DNA of 54,131 nucleotides from Sulfuricaulis sp. (GTDB lineage: Bacteria > Pseudomonadota > Gammaproteobacteria > Acidiferrobacterales > Sulfurifustaceae), in assembly GCA_024654125.1 (NCBI GenBank), contig JANLIC010000223.1, positions 1 through 54,131 of the forward strand. Direction: 5' to 3'. Within the stretch, counting starts at the first letter, position 1. Every line of letters starts with the position of its first letter. Below the pieces are notes generated by a model. It saw nothing but the letters and a program-made list of their open reading frames with translations. It did not search any database and was not told where the DNA came from. The translations under genes and the position numbers were made by a program. This document shows positions 25,121 through 33,821 of the stretch, in pieces.

Positions 25121-26869
25121 CTACGTTCCGATCTTCAAACCCTTGACGATCTTGCCCGCCGTCGGGAGCGCGGCGCTTATGTCGGCCACCGTCCACGCGC
25201 CGCCGCGGGGCGGAATTCCCATGCGGTGCGCGGCGAACAGGTCGGCGAACGCCTCTGTACCGAATTGGCTGTTCTGATAGGATCCGCGGAGCATCTGCGC
25301 GTATTCCTTCGTACGTCCGCTGCCCCGGCGGGCGGCCTTCAGGTCCGTCTTGACGGCCGCTTGAAACTTGGCATCCTCTGACCAGAACCACGCCCCAGGC
25401 TTGCCCCCACCGACCAGGCGGTTGTCGATTGCGTGCCCAATCTCATGCGCCACGACGCCCTTGGGCGCGCCCTGTGCAACGTAGACGACGTTGCTCAAAT
25501 AATCGAACACGCCCGAGCGGTCGCCCTCCATCGCCTCGAACGTCGTTCCAGACGCCCTGAGCAACGCGGCGGCCTCACTGGGCAGCGCGGCCACAGCCGC
25601 CGATCCGCCCGGAACGTTCTCGGACCCTACGAATCCGCCCGAAGTCGACCCACCAACCTTGCCCGGCCTGCCCGCGTGCCAGGGATGGGCGGCGCCGAGC
25701 ATACGCACACCAGCAAGTAGACTAAGTTGACCCTCCCCCGAAACAGCCTGACCCTTCTCAAACACCGCGATAGTAACGTGCGTACTGTTCCTGCCACCAC
25801 TGCTGTCCACTGTATCGTCGATGTTCTCAAGAATCAGACCGTCGTGCCCCTTCTCCTTGGCCTCGCGCACGAGCCTTCCTAGCTTGATGGCCTCGCCAAC
25901 CTCACCGTCCATATCTACGATCATCGGATTCGTCATCCGGAACTGTGCCTTCAACACATTCTCTGACGACTCACCGACCATCTCACCATACTCACGTTGA
26001 GATGTATATTGCCACGCAGCATCCTTGTCTGTTGTAAAGAACGTTGCGCCCTCGACTTCTATCGCCAGTCCAGGATCGAGATCCGCAACAGTCAGGTCTG
26101 GGTCTGACGTGCCGTGGAATGCTGTGACGCGCACTCCCCCCGTCGAGAGGAACCCGCCGGCATCAGATGTCCAACGACTGGATGTGGATCCACCTACCTC
26201 CCCTGGTCGCCCTGCATGGCCGAAGAACCCGGAGCCAGGACCGCCGAGGGCCTTGAACCCCTCCCCTTCCGGAACGACGACGATCGTCGAATGCGATCCC
26301 CACATCGATGACTCGGAGGATGCATGAAGGATCGCCATGCGCGTCACGCGAGAAAAATCTACGTTCGCGCCGGTCGACTTGATGGTGACGTTGTCATGCG
26401 AATCGAACTCTAAGCCGCCCGCGTCGACCTCGAAGAGGATCCCGACCTTACCGCCGCCGCCGGCATACGTGGTCGCGAGCCCCGGGTCTGTAGAAAAGTA
26501 CGTCATCGATCCGTATGTCCCGACCCGCCCGAGTTTGCCTTCTTCCAAGAAAGAAATCGCCTGATCCTCAGCGAAGTTGTACCCGCGGTATACGTGGCCG
26601 GGGCGCGCCTCGAAGATATCCTCGCGCGCCTCAGTTATCGGACCGTCCTTCGCGAGCTGTATCAGACGCCTCGCGTTTTTACCAGAAAAGGGCTTGAAGC
26701 CGCCGGATGCGCTCCCACCAACGGACCCCGGCCGCCCCGCGTGGCCGAAGTTCCCAGAGCCGGGGCCTCCGAGGGCGCGCACGTTCGGCACCGCTCGCGC
26801 CAGGAGGCACGCGCGCAGCAGGAGGCGGGCGGCGTGGTCGGGGGCGAGGGGCAGCGTGTAACCAATCAT
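25121..26869 (-). CDS. Head protein with two ADP-ribosyltransferase-like domains and a zinc-peptidase domain
   Basis: 582 aa arranged as three units, each after a copy of the linker. Linker 1 (GGPGSGNFGHAGRPG, residues 34-53) leads to a domain with YRGY (94-97) and YFSTD (124-128), resembling an ADP-ribosyltransferase fold. Linker 2 (209-228) leads to FHGT (251-254), TFFTTD and GHDGLI (341-346), the pattern of the ART-PolyVal family found in polyvalent phage proteins. Linker 3 (degenerate, HAGRPGKVGGS, 398-408) leads to HEIGH (475-479) and TEAFAD (538-543), a zincin-type metallopeptidase with its third zinc ligand. The gene lies between portal and MuF genes, so it is probably packaged and injected with DNA to act on host proteins. 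Confidence 0.7.
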   Translation of the reverse strand: MIGYTLPLAPDHAARLLLRACLLARAVPNVRALGGPGSGNFGHAGRPGSVGGSASGGFKPFSGKNARRLIQLAKDGPITEAREDIFEARPGHVYRGYNFAEDQAISFLEEGKLGRVGTYGSMTYFSTDPGLATTYAGGGGKVGILFEVDAGGLEFDSHDNVTIKSTGANVDFSRVTRMAILHASSESSMWGSHSTIVVVPEGEGFKALGGPGSGFFGHAGRPGEVGGSTSSRWTSDAGGFLSTGGVRVTAFHGTSDPDLTVADLDPGLAIEVEGATFFTTDKDAAWQYTSQREYGEMVGESSENVLKAQFRMTNPMIVDMDGEVGEAIKLGRLVREAKEKGHDGLILENIDDTVDSSGGRNSTHVTIAVFEKGQAVSGEGQLSLLAGVRMLGAAHPWHAGRPGKVGGSTSGGFVGSENVPGGSAAVAALPSEAAALLRASGTTFEAMEGDRSGVFDYLSNVVYVAQGAPKGVVAHEIGHAIDNRLVGGGKPGAWFWSEDAKFQAAVKTDLKAARRGSGRTKEYAQMLRGSYQNSQFGTEAFADLFAAHRMGIPPRGGAWTVADISAALPTAGKIVKGLKIGT

Positions 26870-28761
26870 CAGGTACCCTCCAATGGGAGGGGCGTTCGTT
26901 TAACCGGTTCGACATCCCAAGGCTGATGCTCTATGAGCGTTGGTACACCATCCTTAATTACCTCGACGTACTTTCCGTACGTAGGCTTCGATGTAACAAT
27001 GCGAGGGCCTTTCGAGGTAGGAACAACATACCTCGTAACACCATCTTTGTTAGAGGCTTTAATCGCAGAAGCGGTCGTCCGTTCCGTTACACTGCGACTT
27101 CCCTGACCCTTCCTTCCGTAACCAGCAGGCTTGAGTCCGCCAAATCCACTTGCCCACTGACCGTCATCGTCGCGCGGCTGATCCGGATCAAACTCCGCAA
27201 CACGATTAACCCCACAGATCGCCTCAACCACCTCCGTCGCCCCGCTCTCGATCGCGGCGGCGAGCACGTGGACCAGCTCCTCGTCCTCGACGGCGGACGC
27301 CGCGCGGGGGAACGTGGCAGGCTCCTCTGCCGGCGGCGCGGCCTGCGCCAGCTTCGCCTTCTCCTCGGCCGCGTCGGCGATGGCCGCCTTCTGCTCGTCT
27401 GTCAGCGGCGCCATGCCCTCCCACTTGTCGCGGATCTCCTCGTCGGTGAAGACGACCGAGCCCTGCGCCGCGTTAACCGCGGCCCAACCCTTCGCGCCCT
27501 CGACCTTCTCCTGCGTCGTCAGCACCTGCATCTGCGACCAGCGCACCTCGTACGCGCGCTCGCCCTTCTGCGGCTTCGGAAGGTAGCCGTACGCGATGAG
27601 ACGATCGACCAGTGGGCGGATGATGTAAGGCCCAGCGTACCCGGTCTGGCGCCCCGTCACCTGGTCGCGCCAGTTCTCGCGGTCCTGGCTCGACGCCAAC
27701 TCGCCCATCTCCGAGCCCGTCAGGATGCGCTTCGGGATGCCCAGCGCCCCGGCGATCTGCGTCAGCACGGCGTCGGCCGGATTCGAGAAGTTCGCGACGT
27801 CGCTGCCCAACACCTTGACGTCCACGCCGCGCGTCCTAAGCCACCGATCGAGCTGATGCTTGTAGGCTTCCGTCTGCTCCTTGAGCGCGGCGATCGTGTT
27901 CTGCGCGTCGGGCAAAGACATGTCCTTGCTGACGTCGAGCTGCAGGCCCTGATTCGCCCGCAGCCAGAACGCCTCGGCGCCGCCACCAGTCACCTTGCGG
28001 AGGTCGCACAGAAGGTTCCACACGCGCTCCAGGCGCGGCTGGCCGTAGACCTCATCGTCGAGCACGTTCTCCGCGACGTGCAGGATGCGCGACCAGTGCA
28101 CCGGGCGCGCGAGCTGCGGCGTCATGATGTCCGTGCGCTTGAGCGTGTAGGAGAGCGGCAGCCCGAAGCGCGGGCTGGAGGCGTCAACGTCAAACTCGAA
28201 GACCGAACAGTCCGCGTCCATCGCCTGCATGCGGGAATGCGGACTCCCGCTCGGCCCACCGCCGCCCGAGAACGGCGTCAGGTAGATGAGGTCGTCCGGC
28301 TGCCTTCCCCTCGGCAGCTCGGTCGAGAGGTCTGGATCGCCCTTCGAGCCGATGAGCAGCACGGAGAACGTGCTGAGGTTCCCGAGCTTGTCGACCCTGA
28401 GCAGTTTGGCCTGGACCTGAAGCCGCGTGTCGAGCGCCTTCCACGCCTGCTCGAACGCGGTGTCCCTCTCAGGGTCCTCATCTTCGACCAGCTCGAAGCC
28501 CCCGCGCCACGTGGCGTTCGGGAACACGTCCACGACGCGGCCGGCGATGCCCCCGCGCGCATACTCATCGCGGTACTGATTGCCGGTGATCGTCCTATCG
28601 TAGCCGAGAATCTCGTACTCGTCGCGGGCGCCGCCGAAGGTAATTCCCGCCTGGCGCATCCAACGGATGCGATCCAGAAGCGCTGCATCGGCCAGTGTGC
28701 GAAGCTCCGGGGCATGAGTCTCGCCGTTGCCGCCGTTGGACGACGGTGTTTGTTCTACCAT
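26869..28761 (-). CDS. Portal protein (DUF1073 type) with C-terminal linker extension
   Basis: 630 aa from ATG 28761, which overlaps the terminase stop; an upstream GTG at 28794 is possible but needs a longer overlap. The body matches the DUF1073 portal family (EYARGGIAGRVVDVFPNATW, DKLGNLSTFSVLLIG, and NPADAVLTQIAGALGIPKRILTGSEMGEL). The ring forms the DNA channel of the head. After residue ~520 the sequence changes to a basic, linker-rich tail (FDPDQPRDDDGQWASGFGG) of the same kind as in the three neighbouring head genes. This tail may bind or deliver the effector domains. Confidence 0.8.
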   Translation of the reverse strand: MVEQTPSSNGGNGETHAPELRTLADAALLDRIRWMRQAGITFGGARDEYEILGYDRTITGNQYRDEYARGGIAGRVVDVFPNATWRGGFELVEDEDPERDTAFEQAWKALDTRLQVQAKLLRVDKLGNLSTFSVLLIGSKGDPDLSTELPRGRQPDDLIYLTPFSGGGGPSGSPHSRMQAMDADCSVFEFDVDASSPRFGLPLSYTLKRTDIMTPQLARPVHWSRILHVAENVLDDEVYGQPRLERVWNLLCDLRKVTGGGAEAFWLRANQGLQLDVSKDMSLPDAQNTIAALKEQTEAYKHQLDRWLRTRGVDVKVLGSDVANFSNPADAVLTQIAGALGIPKRILTGSEMGELASSQDRENWRDQVTGRQTGYAGPYIIRPLVDRLIAYGYLPKPQKGERAYEVRWSQMQVLTTQEKVEGAKGWAAVNAAQGSVVFTDEEIRDKWEGMAPLTDEQKAAIADAAEEKAKLAQAAPPAEEPATFPRAASAVEDEELVHVLAAAIESGATEVVEAICGVNRVAEFDPDQPRDDDGQWASGFGGLKPAGYGRKGQGSRSVTERTTASAIKASNKDGVTRYVVPTSKGPRIVTSKPTYGKYVEVIKDGVPTLIEHQPWDVEPVKRTPLPLEGT

Positions 28762-30020
28762 GTCGCGCTGCTCGTCATCCCAGCCTTCTGCCACTCGAAC
28801 TCATTCGCGCGCAGCCGCTCGACCGCGTAACGAAGCGAGTCTATCACGTGGTTCTTCTTGTCTTCGAGGACCGGCGTCACGAGTCCCGTCAGCTTGTCTG
28901 TAACGAACGAGTACATCGTCAGCTCGTCGATAGTATGCACGCACCTAGGATGCACGACGATGTCATAGTTCTGCAGAAAGATGACCCCTTCCTTCACGCT
29001 GTCCTTGCCCTTGACCGCCGCGACGAGCTTCGGAAACCCGTGCCTGTTCAGATAGCTGATGGTCTCAGGCCGCGCGCTATCAGCCGTGATCGTCCAATCA
29101 CGACAACCAGGCACCATGTCGAAGAGCGCCGGCAGATCATCGATCTCGACGCCTATCTTATATGACTCGTGATCGATGAAGAGCTTCCTCCCAACAGTGT
29201 AGCACCTGACCAACACGCTCGGGTCGACGCTGTAGCCCCAATCGCCACCGAACAGGAACGACGCGTCGGCCGGCGTGTCGAAGTCCTCGGTCGTCCAGTT
29301 CTTGAAAACGCGGCTCTCGGACTTGCGCTCGTACTCGCCGAGCCACACGTGGGCGTACTTCTCCGGGTCGCGCGAGCGGTCCCACTCCATCTCGACGCGC
29401 AGGACGTCGGGAAACCAGGGGTTGTCTCTGTGCGTTGTGCCAACGACGACGGCGTCGGGCGGCGGGCCATCCTTGCCGCGCAACAGCACATCAACCGGAT
29501 CCGTCTGGTGTCGTGGGTTCCACGACATCCAGATCTCGCTGTCCGGCTCGCGGATTGTCGGGCGCAGAAGCGTGAGCGAGCGCTCACTGACCGTCTGCGC
29601 CTCCTCGACCCATGCGACGTCGAAGCCCTCCAGGGACTTGATGGACTCCGCCGTGTGGTCCTGCATGCCCTGGAAGATGATGAGCCCGTTGCCCGGCGCC
29701 TCGATCTGCGTGTTGGTGGAATGGAACTGATCCTTGAGCCCGTACGCCTCGATCTTGTCCTCAAGCAGTCGCTTGACCGACTGCTCCAGCGTACGCTGGA
29801 TTTCGCGGACGCACACGACGCGCGACCCAGGCCTCTCAATACAACGCTTCAGGACGTTCTTGGCAAACTCGTGAGACTTGGCGCTGCCGCGCCCGCCGTA
29901 GGCGCCTTTGTAGCGCGAGGGTTTGAGGAAGGGAACGTACGCGCGGGCGGTGGGGAACTCAACGACGCGACCGGTTGGCGACGATGTGCTAAGCGTCATG
30001 GCCAACAGCAATGCAATCAT
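28755..30020 (-). CDS. terL: Terminase large subunit
   Basis: 421 aa. Walker A is GGRGSAKS (residues 42-49). Walker B with catalytic Glu is FDVAWVEEA (133-141). The nuclease domain shows GGDWGYSVDPSVLV, with Asp at about 260 and 266. The overall pattern is that of PBSX/T4-like terminases (pfam Terminase_3/6). It packages DNA with the small subunit, whose gene overlaps it by ATGA. The downstream portal overlaps its end by seven bases. Confidence 0.9.
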   Translation of the reverse strand: MIALLLAMTLSTSSPTGRVVEFPTARAYVPFLKPSRYKGAYGGRGSAKSHEFAKNVLKRCIERPGSRVVCVREIQRTLEQSVKRLLEDKIEAYGLKDQFHSTNTQIEAPGNGLIIFQGMQDHTAESIKSLEGFDVAWVEEAQTVSERSLTLLRPTIREPDSEIWMSWNPRHQTDPVDVLLRGKDGPPPDAVVVGTTHRDNPWFPDVLRVEMEWDRSRDPEKYAHVWLGEYERKSESRVFKNWTTEDFDTPADASFLFGGDWGYSVDPSVLVRCYTVGRKLFIDHESYKIGVEIDDLPALFDMVPGCRDWTITADSARPETISYLNRHGFPKLVAAVKGKDSVKEGVIFLQNYDIVVHPRCVHTIDELTMYSFVTDKLTGLVTPVLEDKKNHVIDSLRYAVERLRANEFEWQKAGMTSSATW

Positions 30021-30646
30021 GCTCCATCACCCTCCGCCTTCGGGTCGACGATGACGCTGCGTACCTCCGAGATCTCGATTGGCCCACCCTTCGGGCCGGT
30101 GTGCTCGACTCGGTCGGGGAAGAGGTTGACGTGGCGGCCCATGAGCTTCAACGACCCTGGCTTATCCCAGAGCTGGAGCTCGACGTCGTAGTCCTTGCTA
30201 GTAACCTCACCCTTGCTGTTGTAGTGGACACGCGTCTTGCGCTTGATGAACTTAATCGCGCTCATCGCGCCGTCCGGTGCACCTTCAGCAAGCTGCACCT
30301 GACCTTCGTCGTCAACGACATAATGCTTGATGCTAGAGTTAGCGAGGAGGGACATCTCGCTGAGGACGGAGTCAGCCTTGACGTTGACACGGGCCTCGCG
30401 CTGGGCCTTTCCTCTGGCAACCGCAGCAGCTATCGCAGGTTTTTGTAAGTTCTCAGTAGCAATGGCACCCGCTGCAGGAGGAGAGTAGCCAGCACGAATG
30501 GCTGCTTGTGTTCCGTTGAGGTCAATGAGATACTCAGCGACAAAGGCCGCTTGGCGGGACGTCAGAGGCGTGTCTTCCGGGGGAGCAGAAATTACAACCT
30601 CCTCTGGGCAGGAAACGGATCTCCCCGTTACGGTGCGCCTCTCCAC
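30017..30646 (-). CDS. terS: Terminase small subunit
   Basis: 209 aa from GTG 30646. LTSRQAAFVAEYLIDLNGTQAAIRAGYSP is the helix-turn-helix signature of Terminase_2-type small subunits, and the C-terminal half is basic and beta-rich. It recognises the packaging site. There is no Shine-Dalgarno before the GTG. A perfect AGGAGG stands five bases before an in-frame ATT at 30592, which would give 191 aa, so the start is uncertain. It is the first gene of the late operon. Confidence 0.75.
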   Translation of the reverse strand: MERRTVTGRSVSCPEEVVISAPPEDTPLTSRQAAFVAEYLIDLNGTQAAIRAGYSPPAAGAIATENLQKPAIAAAVARGKAQREARVNVKADSVLSEMSLLANSSIKHYVVDDEGQVQLAEGAPDGAMSAIKFIKRKTRVHYNSKGEVTSKDYDVELQLWDKPGSLKLMGRHVNLFPDRVEHTGPKGGPIEISEVRSVIVDPKAEGDGA

Positions 30647-30700
30647 AAGTTAAATCAACATAAAAGATAGCTAAACACCACTTTTTAGAACAAGCCAATA

Positions 30701-30958
30701 ACGAGTCACGAGTCATCACGAGTCGGAAATCCCCCCGAAGCTACTCGTGGTACACCTGTATTCGCTGGGGTAAATCTGCTATCTACCACGAGTCCACGAG
30801 TACGAGTCCGCGTTTTCATATCCCTCCGTTTTGCGACGCTCCATTCTCCAATTTCTCTTAGATCTATATATCTACTAGTTAGACTCGTTATTACTCGTTA
30901 TTAACCCAGCGAATAGGAGGTTTTTCAGGGGTCACGAGTCCATCACGAGTCACGAGTC
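30701..30958. repeat. ACGAGT(C) iteron cluster, putative replication origin
   Basis: Direct copies of ACGAGTC or ACGAGT begin at 30701, 30708, 30718, 30788, 30796, 30802, 30934, 30945 and 30952. Reverse copies (ACTCGT) lie at 30743, 30882 and 30893. The outer clusters are related (TCACGAGTC ATCACGAGTC). Between them is an AT-rich stretch (about 30850-30905) with AGATCTATATATCT. The array spans the gap between the primase gene and the terminase operon and covers the primase stop codon. Iterons beside an AT-rich element near a replication initiator gene are typical of origins. Regulatory binding sites for the late operon are the alternative. Confidence 0.65.
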
Positions 30959-33043
30959 CTCTAGCAAAGTGCCTGTTTCCCCCTCCTCGAGCCAAGGCAT
31001 TTTTGTAAAGTTCTCGTCGTAGTACCGCCGGCTGACACTAAGAGAAGGAAAAGTCCAGAAACGCTTACCACCGGCCGTTTGTATTACTCGTGGATACGGC
31101 TCCGGGAGCAGAGTCCGCAGGAACCGCCCCAAGGCGCCCTTGAGCCCAAGATTCGCGTGACGATGTGCTTTACCAAGGGCTTGAACGTAGCCCTCGTATA
31201 CTTCATCGGGATCGACCTCATACTCGTTGCCTTTCCGCACCTTCGCCCGTCGCCACAAATCTCCTTCTTGCAGTTGCTCTAACCACCACGCGTATTTGTC
31301 CGGCATGGACTGCCACTTCTGCTGCTCGAGTTCCCCGGTGTTTGGAATCTCTCCTAGGTCTATGTCGATCTTATACTCGAGCAAGTCATACAGCAACGCT
31401 GCAAGACCACCATGCTTGAACAGTTCGTCGTGGACCGCGCCGAAAAACGCCCGATCGTTTTGATGTTCTTTCCCAACATTGAACACCGCGAACCGCCGGT
31501 TATCAAAGCCCACCGGCACAAACCAGTCTTCGTTGGAAGCGACCATCATGTGCACCATGTTGCGCACAATCATGGTGTCAACACCCTTCCGCTCAATGGC
31601 CAGGGTCTCCTCAGTAATGAGGCGCTTCAAGGACCCGAGCCCCGCCTTCCCTCCTGCCCAGACCGCTTCGTCAGCTAGCACGACGATGGCATGGTGCAGA
31701 TGCGCATTGAAGTGCCCGAGCAAGCGTTGCTCAGAATCAAGATGAAGGAAGTGCGCGCCGAAGAGCGCGCCAAACCATTTCGAGAAGGTGCTCTTGCCAG
31801 TGCCCTGGTCCCCTTTGAAAGAAAGGGCGGTGCCGACGGGGCGACTCGGGCGCTGCACGGTCTCAGCTATCCATGCCTTAATGTAACGTGCGCATTCTAC
31901 GTTGCCACGTGCCATCAACATGAGATGCTCGTGGTAGCGTGCCCAGGAACCTTTCTTCGGCTCTACCGTGAATCCACGCCAGAGATTGTAGTAGTTAGGA
32001 TTCCCATGTCCGTTGGGAGCCAACTCAATACCCTCGTAAAAACGCCGCCGGGGGTGTGTGACCCACACGCTACCGAGTGCCTTGGTAAGTGGCTTGCCCT
32101 TGGTGTTCTCTCCAATTTGTATAGGTTGAGGATACAATAGGGGCATCTGGCGGGGATCTGAAAAGCGTAACTGGGGAAGTCCATCTTCCATGGCCTCGGT
32201 CAGCACCACAATGCGCCCGTGCTGCCCGAACAGCACCGCATGCTTTTGATTGAGCTGTTCGATGATGGATGAGTGCGTATCTCCAAACCAACTTCGGATA
32301 CGCCGCACGACGTCGTCACCAAACTCCTTGGCGAGCTCTGGGCCACCTCGCACTTTTTCGCCGGCTAGAAATTTCTCAACGGTGGCCTTAGCAAATATCA
32401 CTCGGTCTTTGACGTTATCGTCGCGAGAGATGCGCGCCGCTTCCTCGACGACGTATTCAATTTCTAAGGGCTGCACCTTGAGGGTGCATAGTAACCCAGC
32501 GACGAGACCAGCACTCTCATGCTGGTTGGTGAGTGGACCGTTCTTGGGCCAGTGGCGCGCGAGCAGCGCAGAAATCGCGGTGAGCACCACCATACGACGA
32601 AGGAAAGCCGCTTCGGGTGAGGCCGGGGTGCGATCGATCTCCCAGGCCAGGGTTTCTCCCTTCGGGTGCAGGGAGGGTGGCACGACCGTTTGCCCACCCG
32701 TCGAACGGATCTCCACCAGCATGCTCCCATCAACGTCCTTGAATTGCTCGGACTTGAGCGCCGCGATGTACCAATAGTGAGACTGGGGTTTGCTGGGGCG
32801 GCCGTGGATGCGTTCGGTGAGGGGGAGGAATTTGCGGGCCGTAGCAATGGCTTCGATGGCATCGAGGTCAATGTCAACCAGGCCACCGGAGGGGAGACCC
32901 AATCGGATGCCGATGTTATCGCCTGGTTTGAAGTCTGCTGCGGTGAAGGTGGTGTGCTGCCAATTCTCAACGCGCGGCCCCTTTTCCCCCTTCGGAATTG
33001 GGACGACGGCCCAGCCTTCAGCGAGATAGCGTTCGACGCTCAT
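30950..33043 (-). CDS. Primase-polymerase fused to SF3-type helicase
   Basis: 697 aa from ATG 33043, with GGAGG five bases before and an ATGA overlap with the upstream gene. Residues 1-130 match the bifunctional primase-polymerase N-terminal fold (GDNIGIRLGLPSGGLVDIDLD holds the acidic metal site). The C-terminal half is a DUF5906/superfamily 3 helicase, with Walker A FKGDQGTGKSTFSKW (Lys 417), Walker B IVVLADEAVWAG and MMVASNEDWFVPVGFDNRR. Such fusions unwind and prime phage DNA at the origin. It is transcribed leftwards from the central control region, with iterons at its 3' end. Confidence 0.85.
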   Translation of the reverse strand: MSVERYLAEGWAVVPIPKGEKGPRVENWQHTTFTAADFKPGDNIGIRLGLPSGGLVDIDLDAIEAIATARKFLPLTERIHGRPSKPQSHYWYIAALKSEQFKDVDGSMLVEIRSTGGQTVVPPSLHPKGETLAWEIDRTPASPEAAFLRRMVVLTAISALLARHWPKNGPLTNQHESAGLVAGLLCTLKVQPLEIEYVVEEAARISRDDNVKDRVIFAKATVEKFLAGEKVRGGPELAKEFGDDVVRRIRSWFGDTHSSIIEQLNQKHAVLFGQHGRIVVLTEAMEDGLPQLRFSDPRQMPLLYPQPIQIGENTKGKPLTKALGSVWVTHPRRRFYEGIELAPNGHGNPNYYNLWRGFTVEPKKGSWARYHEHLMLMARGNVECARYIKAWIAETVQRPSRPVGTALSFKGDQGTGKSTFSKWFGALFGAHFLHLDSEQRLLGHFNAHLHHAIVVLADEAVWAGGKAGLGSLKRLITEETLAIERKGVDTMIVRNMVHMMVASNEDWFVPVGFDNRRFAVFNVGKEHQNDRAFFGAVHDELFKHGGLAALLYDLLEYKIDIDLGEIPNTGELEQQKWQSMPDKYAWWLEQLQEGDLWRRAKVRKGNEYEVDPDEVYEGYVQALGKAHRHANLGLKGALGRFLRTLLPEPYPRVIQTAGGKRFWTFPSLSVSRRYYDENFTKMPWLEEGETGTLLEDS

Positions 33044-33234
33044 CGTATCCTCCGCCACTCAGCATGCGCCTTTTTTAGCGCGCGGCGCAACTCCGCTTTC
33101 CCTTCATAGTAGCGAAGTAGCATGAAGAGTCGGTGCGAGTAGCGGGGGAATTGTTTGTCTTGGGAAGCGAGCAGCGCGAATCGACCGATGTCGTCTTGTC
33201 TGGCTCGTTGAGCCAGCAGCCACTGATAAAACAC
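33040..33234 (-). CDS. YozE/SAM-like small protein
   Basis: 64 aa from GTG 33234, with GAGGTGG five bases upstream. FYQWLLAQRARQDDIGRFALLAS and QFPRYSHRLFMLLRYYEG match YozE SAM-like domains, which are about 65 aa and of unknown role. It is the first gene of the leftward replication transcript and overlaps the primase start. A DNA-binding or protein-contact role is inference. Confidence 0.65.
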   Translation of the reverse strand: MFYQWLLAQRARQDDIGRFALLASQDKQFPRYSHRLFMLLRYYEGKAELRRALKKAHAEWRRIR

Positions 33235-33371
33235 ACGCCACCTCGTGTTTCAGAAAAGTGCAAGGGCACTCGCCTAGGCGAGCTTAGGCCGGGCGGGCGC
33301 CCGGCGGGCGGGGCCAGGTGGGGCCGCGCCCCCGCATCCCTAAGTATAGCCCCCCCGTCAAGGCCCGATTT

Positions 33372-33437
33372 CCTTCCGAATTTCGGAGGGACACCAACAA
33401 GGGCTGTAAAGTCAAGCGCAATAAGGCTTTAGCCCTT
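33372..33437. promoter_or_regulatory. Inverted repeats in the central control region
   Basis: TCCGAA/TTCGGA (33375-33387) forms a tight hairpin or operator. AAGGGCT (33399-33405) pairs with AGCCCTT (33431-33437). They lie 15-65 bases before the -35 of the rightward promoter and between the divergent transcripts, so repressor or activator sites are plausible. The rest of 33240-33370 is GC-rich and shows no gene. Confidence 0.4.
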
Positions 33438-33451
33438 CTAAAAGATATTCG

Positions 33452-33480
33452 TTGACTTTCGCTGTCAATGGAGTCATAAT
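33452..33480 (+). promoter_or_regulatory. Sigma-70 promoter for the rightward early operon
   Basis: TTGACT (33452-33457), 17 bases, CATAAT (33475-33480). TTGAC/GTCAA within it (33452-33468) is an inverted repeat that a regulator could use. The expected start of transcription, about seven bases past the -10, falls on the ATG at 33487, so the first message may be leaderless. The same GTTGACTTTC start recurs at the promoter at 44400. Confidence 0.7.
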
Positions 33481-33486
33481 GGTCTC

Positions 33487-33579
33487 ATGAGTGTCAAACA
33501 GATGAACGCGGCAGCGGCGGCGCGACACACTCTCGCCCTTCAAATCACTGCCTACGCGGCAGAAAGGAACACCGCATGA
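33487..33579 (+). CDS. 30-aa leader peptide, probably leaderless
   Basis: MSVKQMNAAAAARHTLALQI and ten more residues, ending in an ATGA overlap with the next gene. No Shine-Dalgarno; its ATG coincides with the predicted transcription start. It could serve to couple translation to the next gene. Real expression is uncertain. Confidence 0.45.
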   Translation: MSVKQMNAAAAARHTLALQITAYAAERNTA

Positions 33580-33821
33580 CTCTTCGTACAATCACCGTTG
33601 GCCAACTCATCGAGGCACTTCAGGACCAAGACCCGGAGGCACAGGTGGTATTCAGCACCGATTACGGTGACCATAGCCACACCGAGCAGGCGCTTCCGCT
33701 GCGCGGCAGGTGCGAGTCTGTGACGATCACCAAGAGCGCATACAGCAACAGCGGGTTCGCGATCGCCGAGCCGGACGAGGATGACGACGAGCCCACCGAC
33801 ACCTTTGTGAGGATCAGCTAA
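33576..33821 (+). CDS. Conserved early hypothetical protein
   Basis: 81 aa, beginning MTLRTITVGQLIEALQDQDP, a helix-turn pattern common in small early phage proteins of the form 'xIxELIxxLxxxDPDxxV'. An acidic C-terminus (PDEDDDEPTD) follows. ATGA coupling to the leader ORF and TAATG coupling to the next gene. Function unknown; such proteins are usually dispensable early factors. Confidence 0.65.
   Translation: MTLRTITVGQLIEALQDQDPEAQVVFSTDYGDHSHTEQALPLRGRCESVTITKSAYSNSGFAIAEPDEDDDEPTDTFVRIS

Noticed and set aside
26707-28830. Long plus-strand open frame opposite the portal gene (707 codons)
   Set aside because: It is Arg/Leu-rich, has no domain, and is antisense to a clear portal protein; high GC creates such frames.
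30701-30958. CRISPR array
   Set aside because: The repeat is seven bases with irregular spacing and both orientations, unlike CRISPR.
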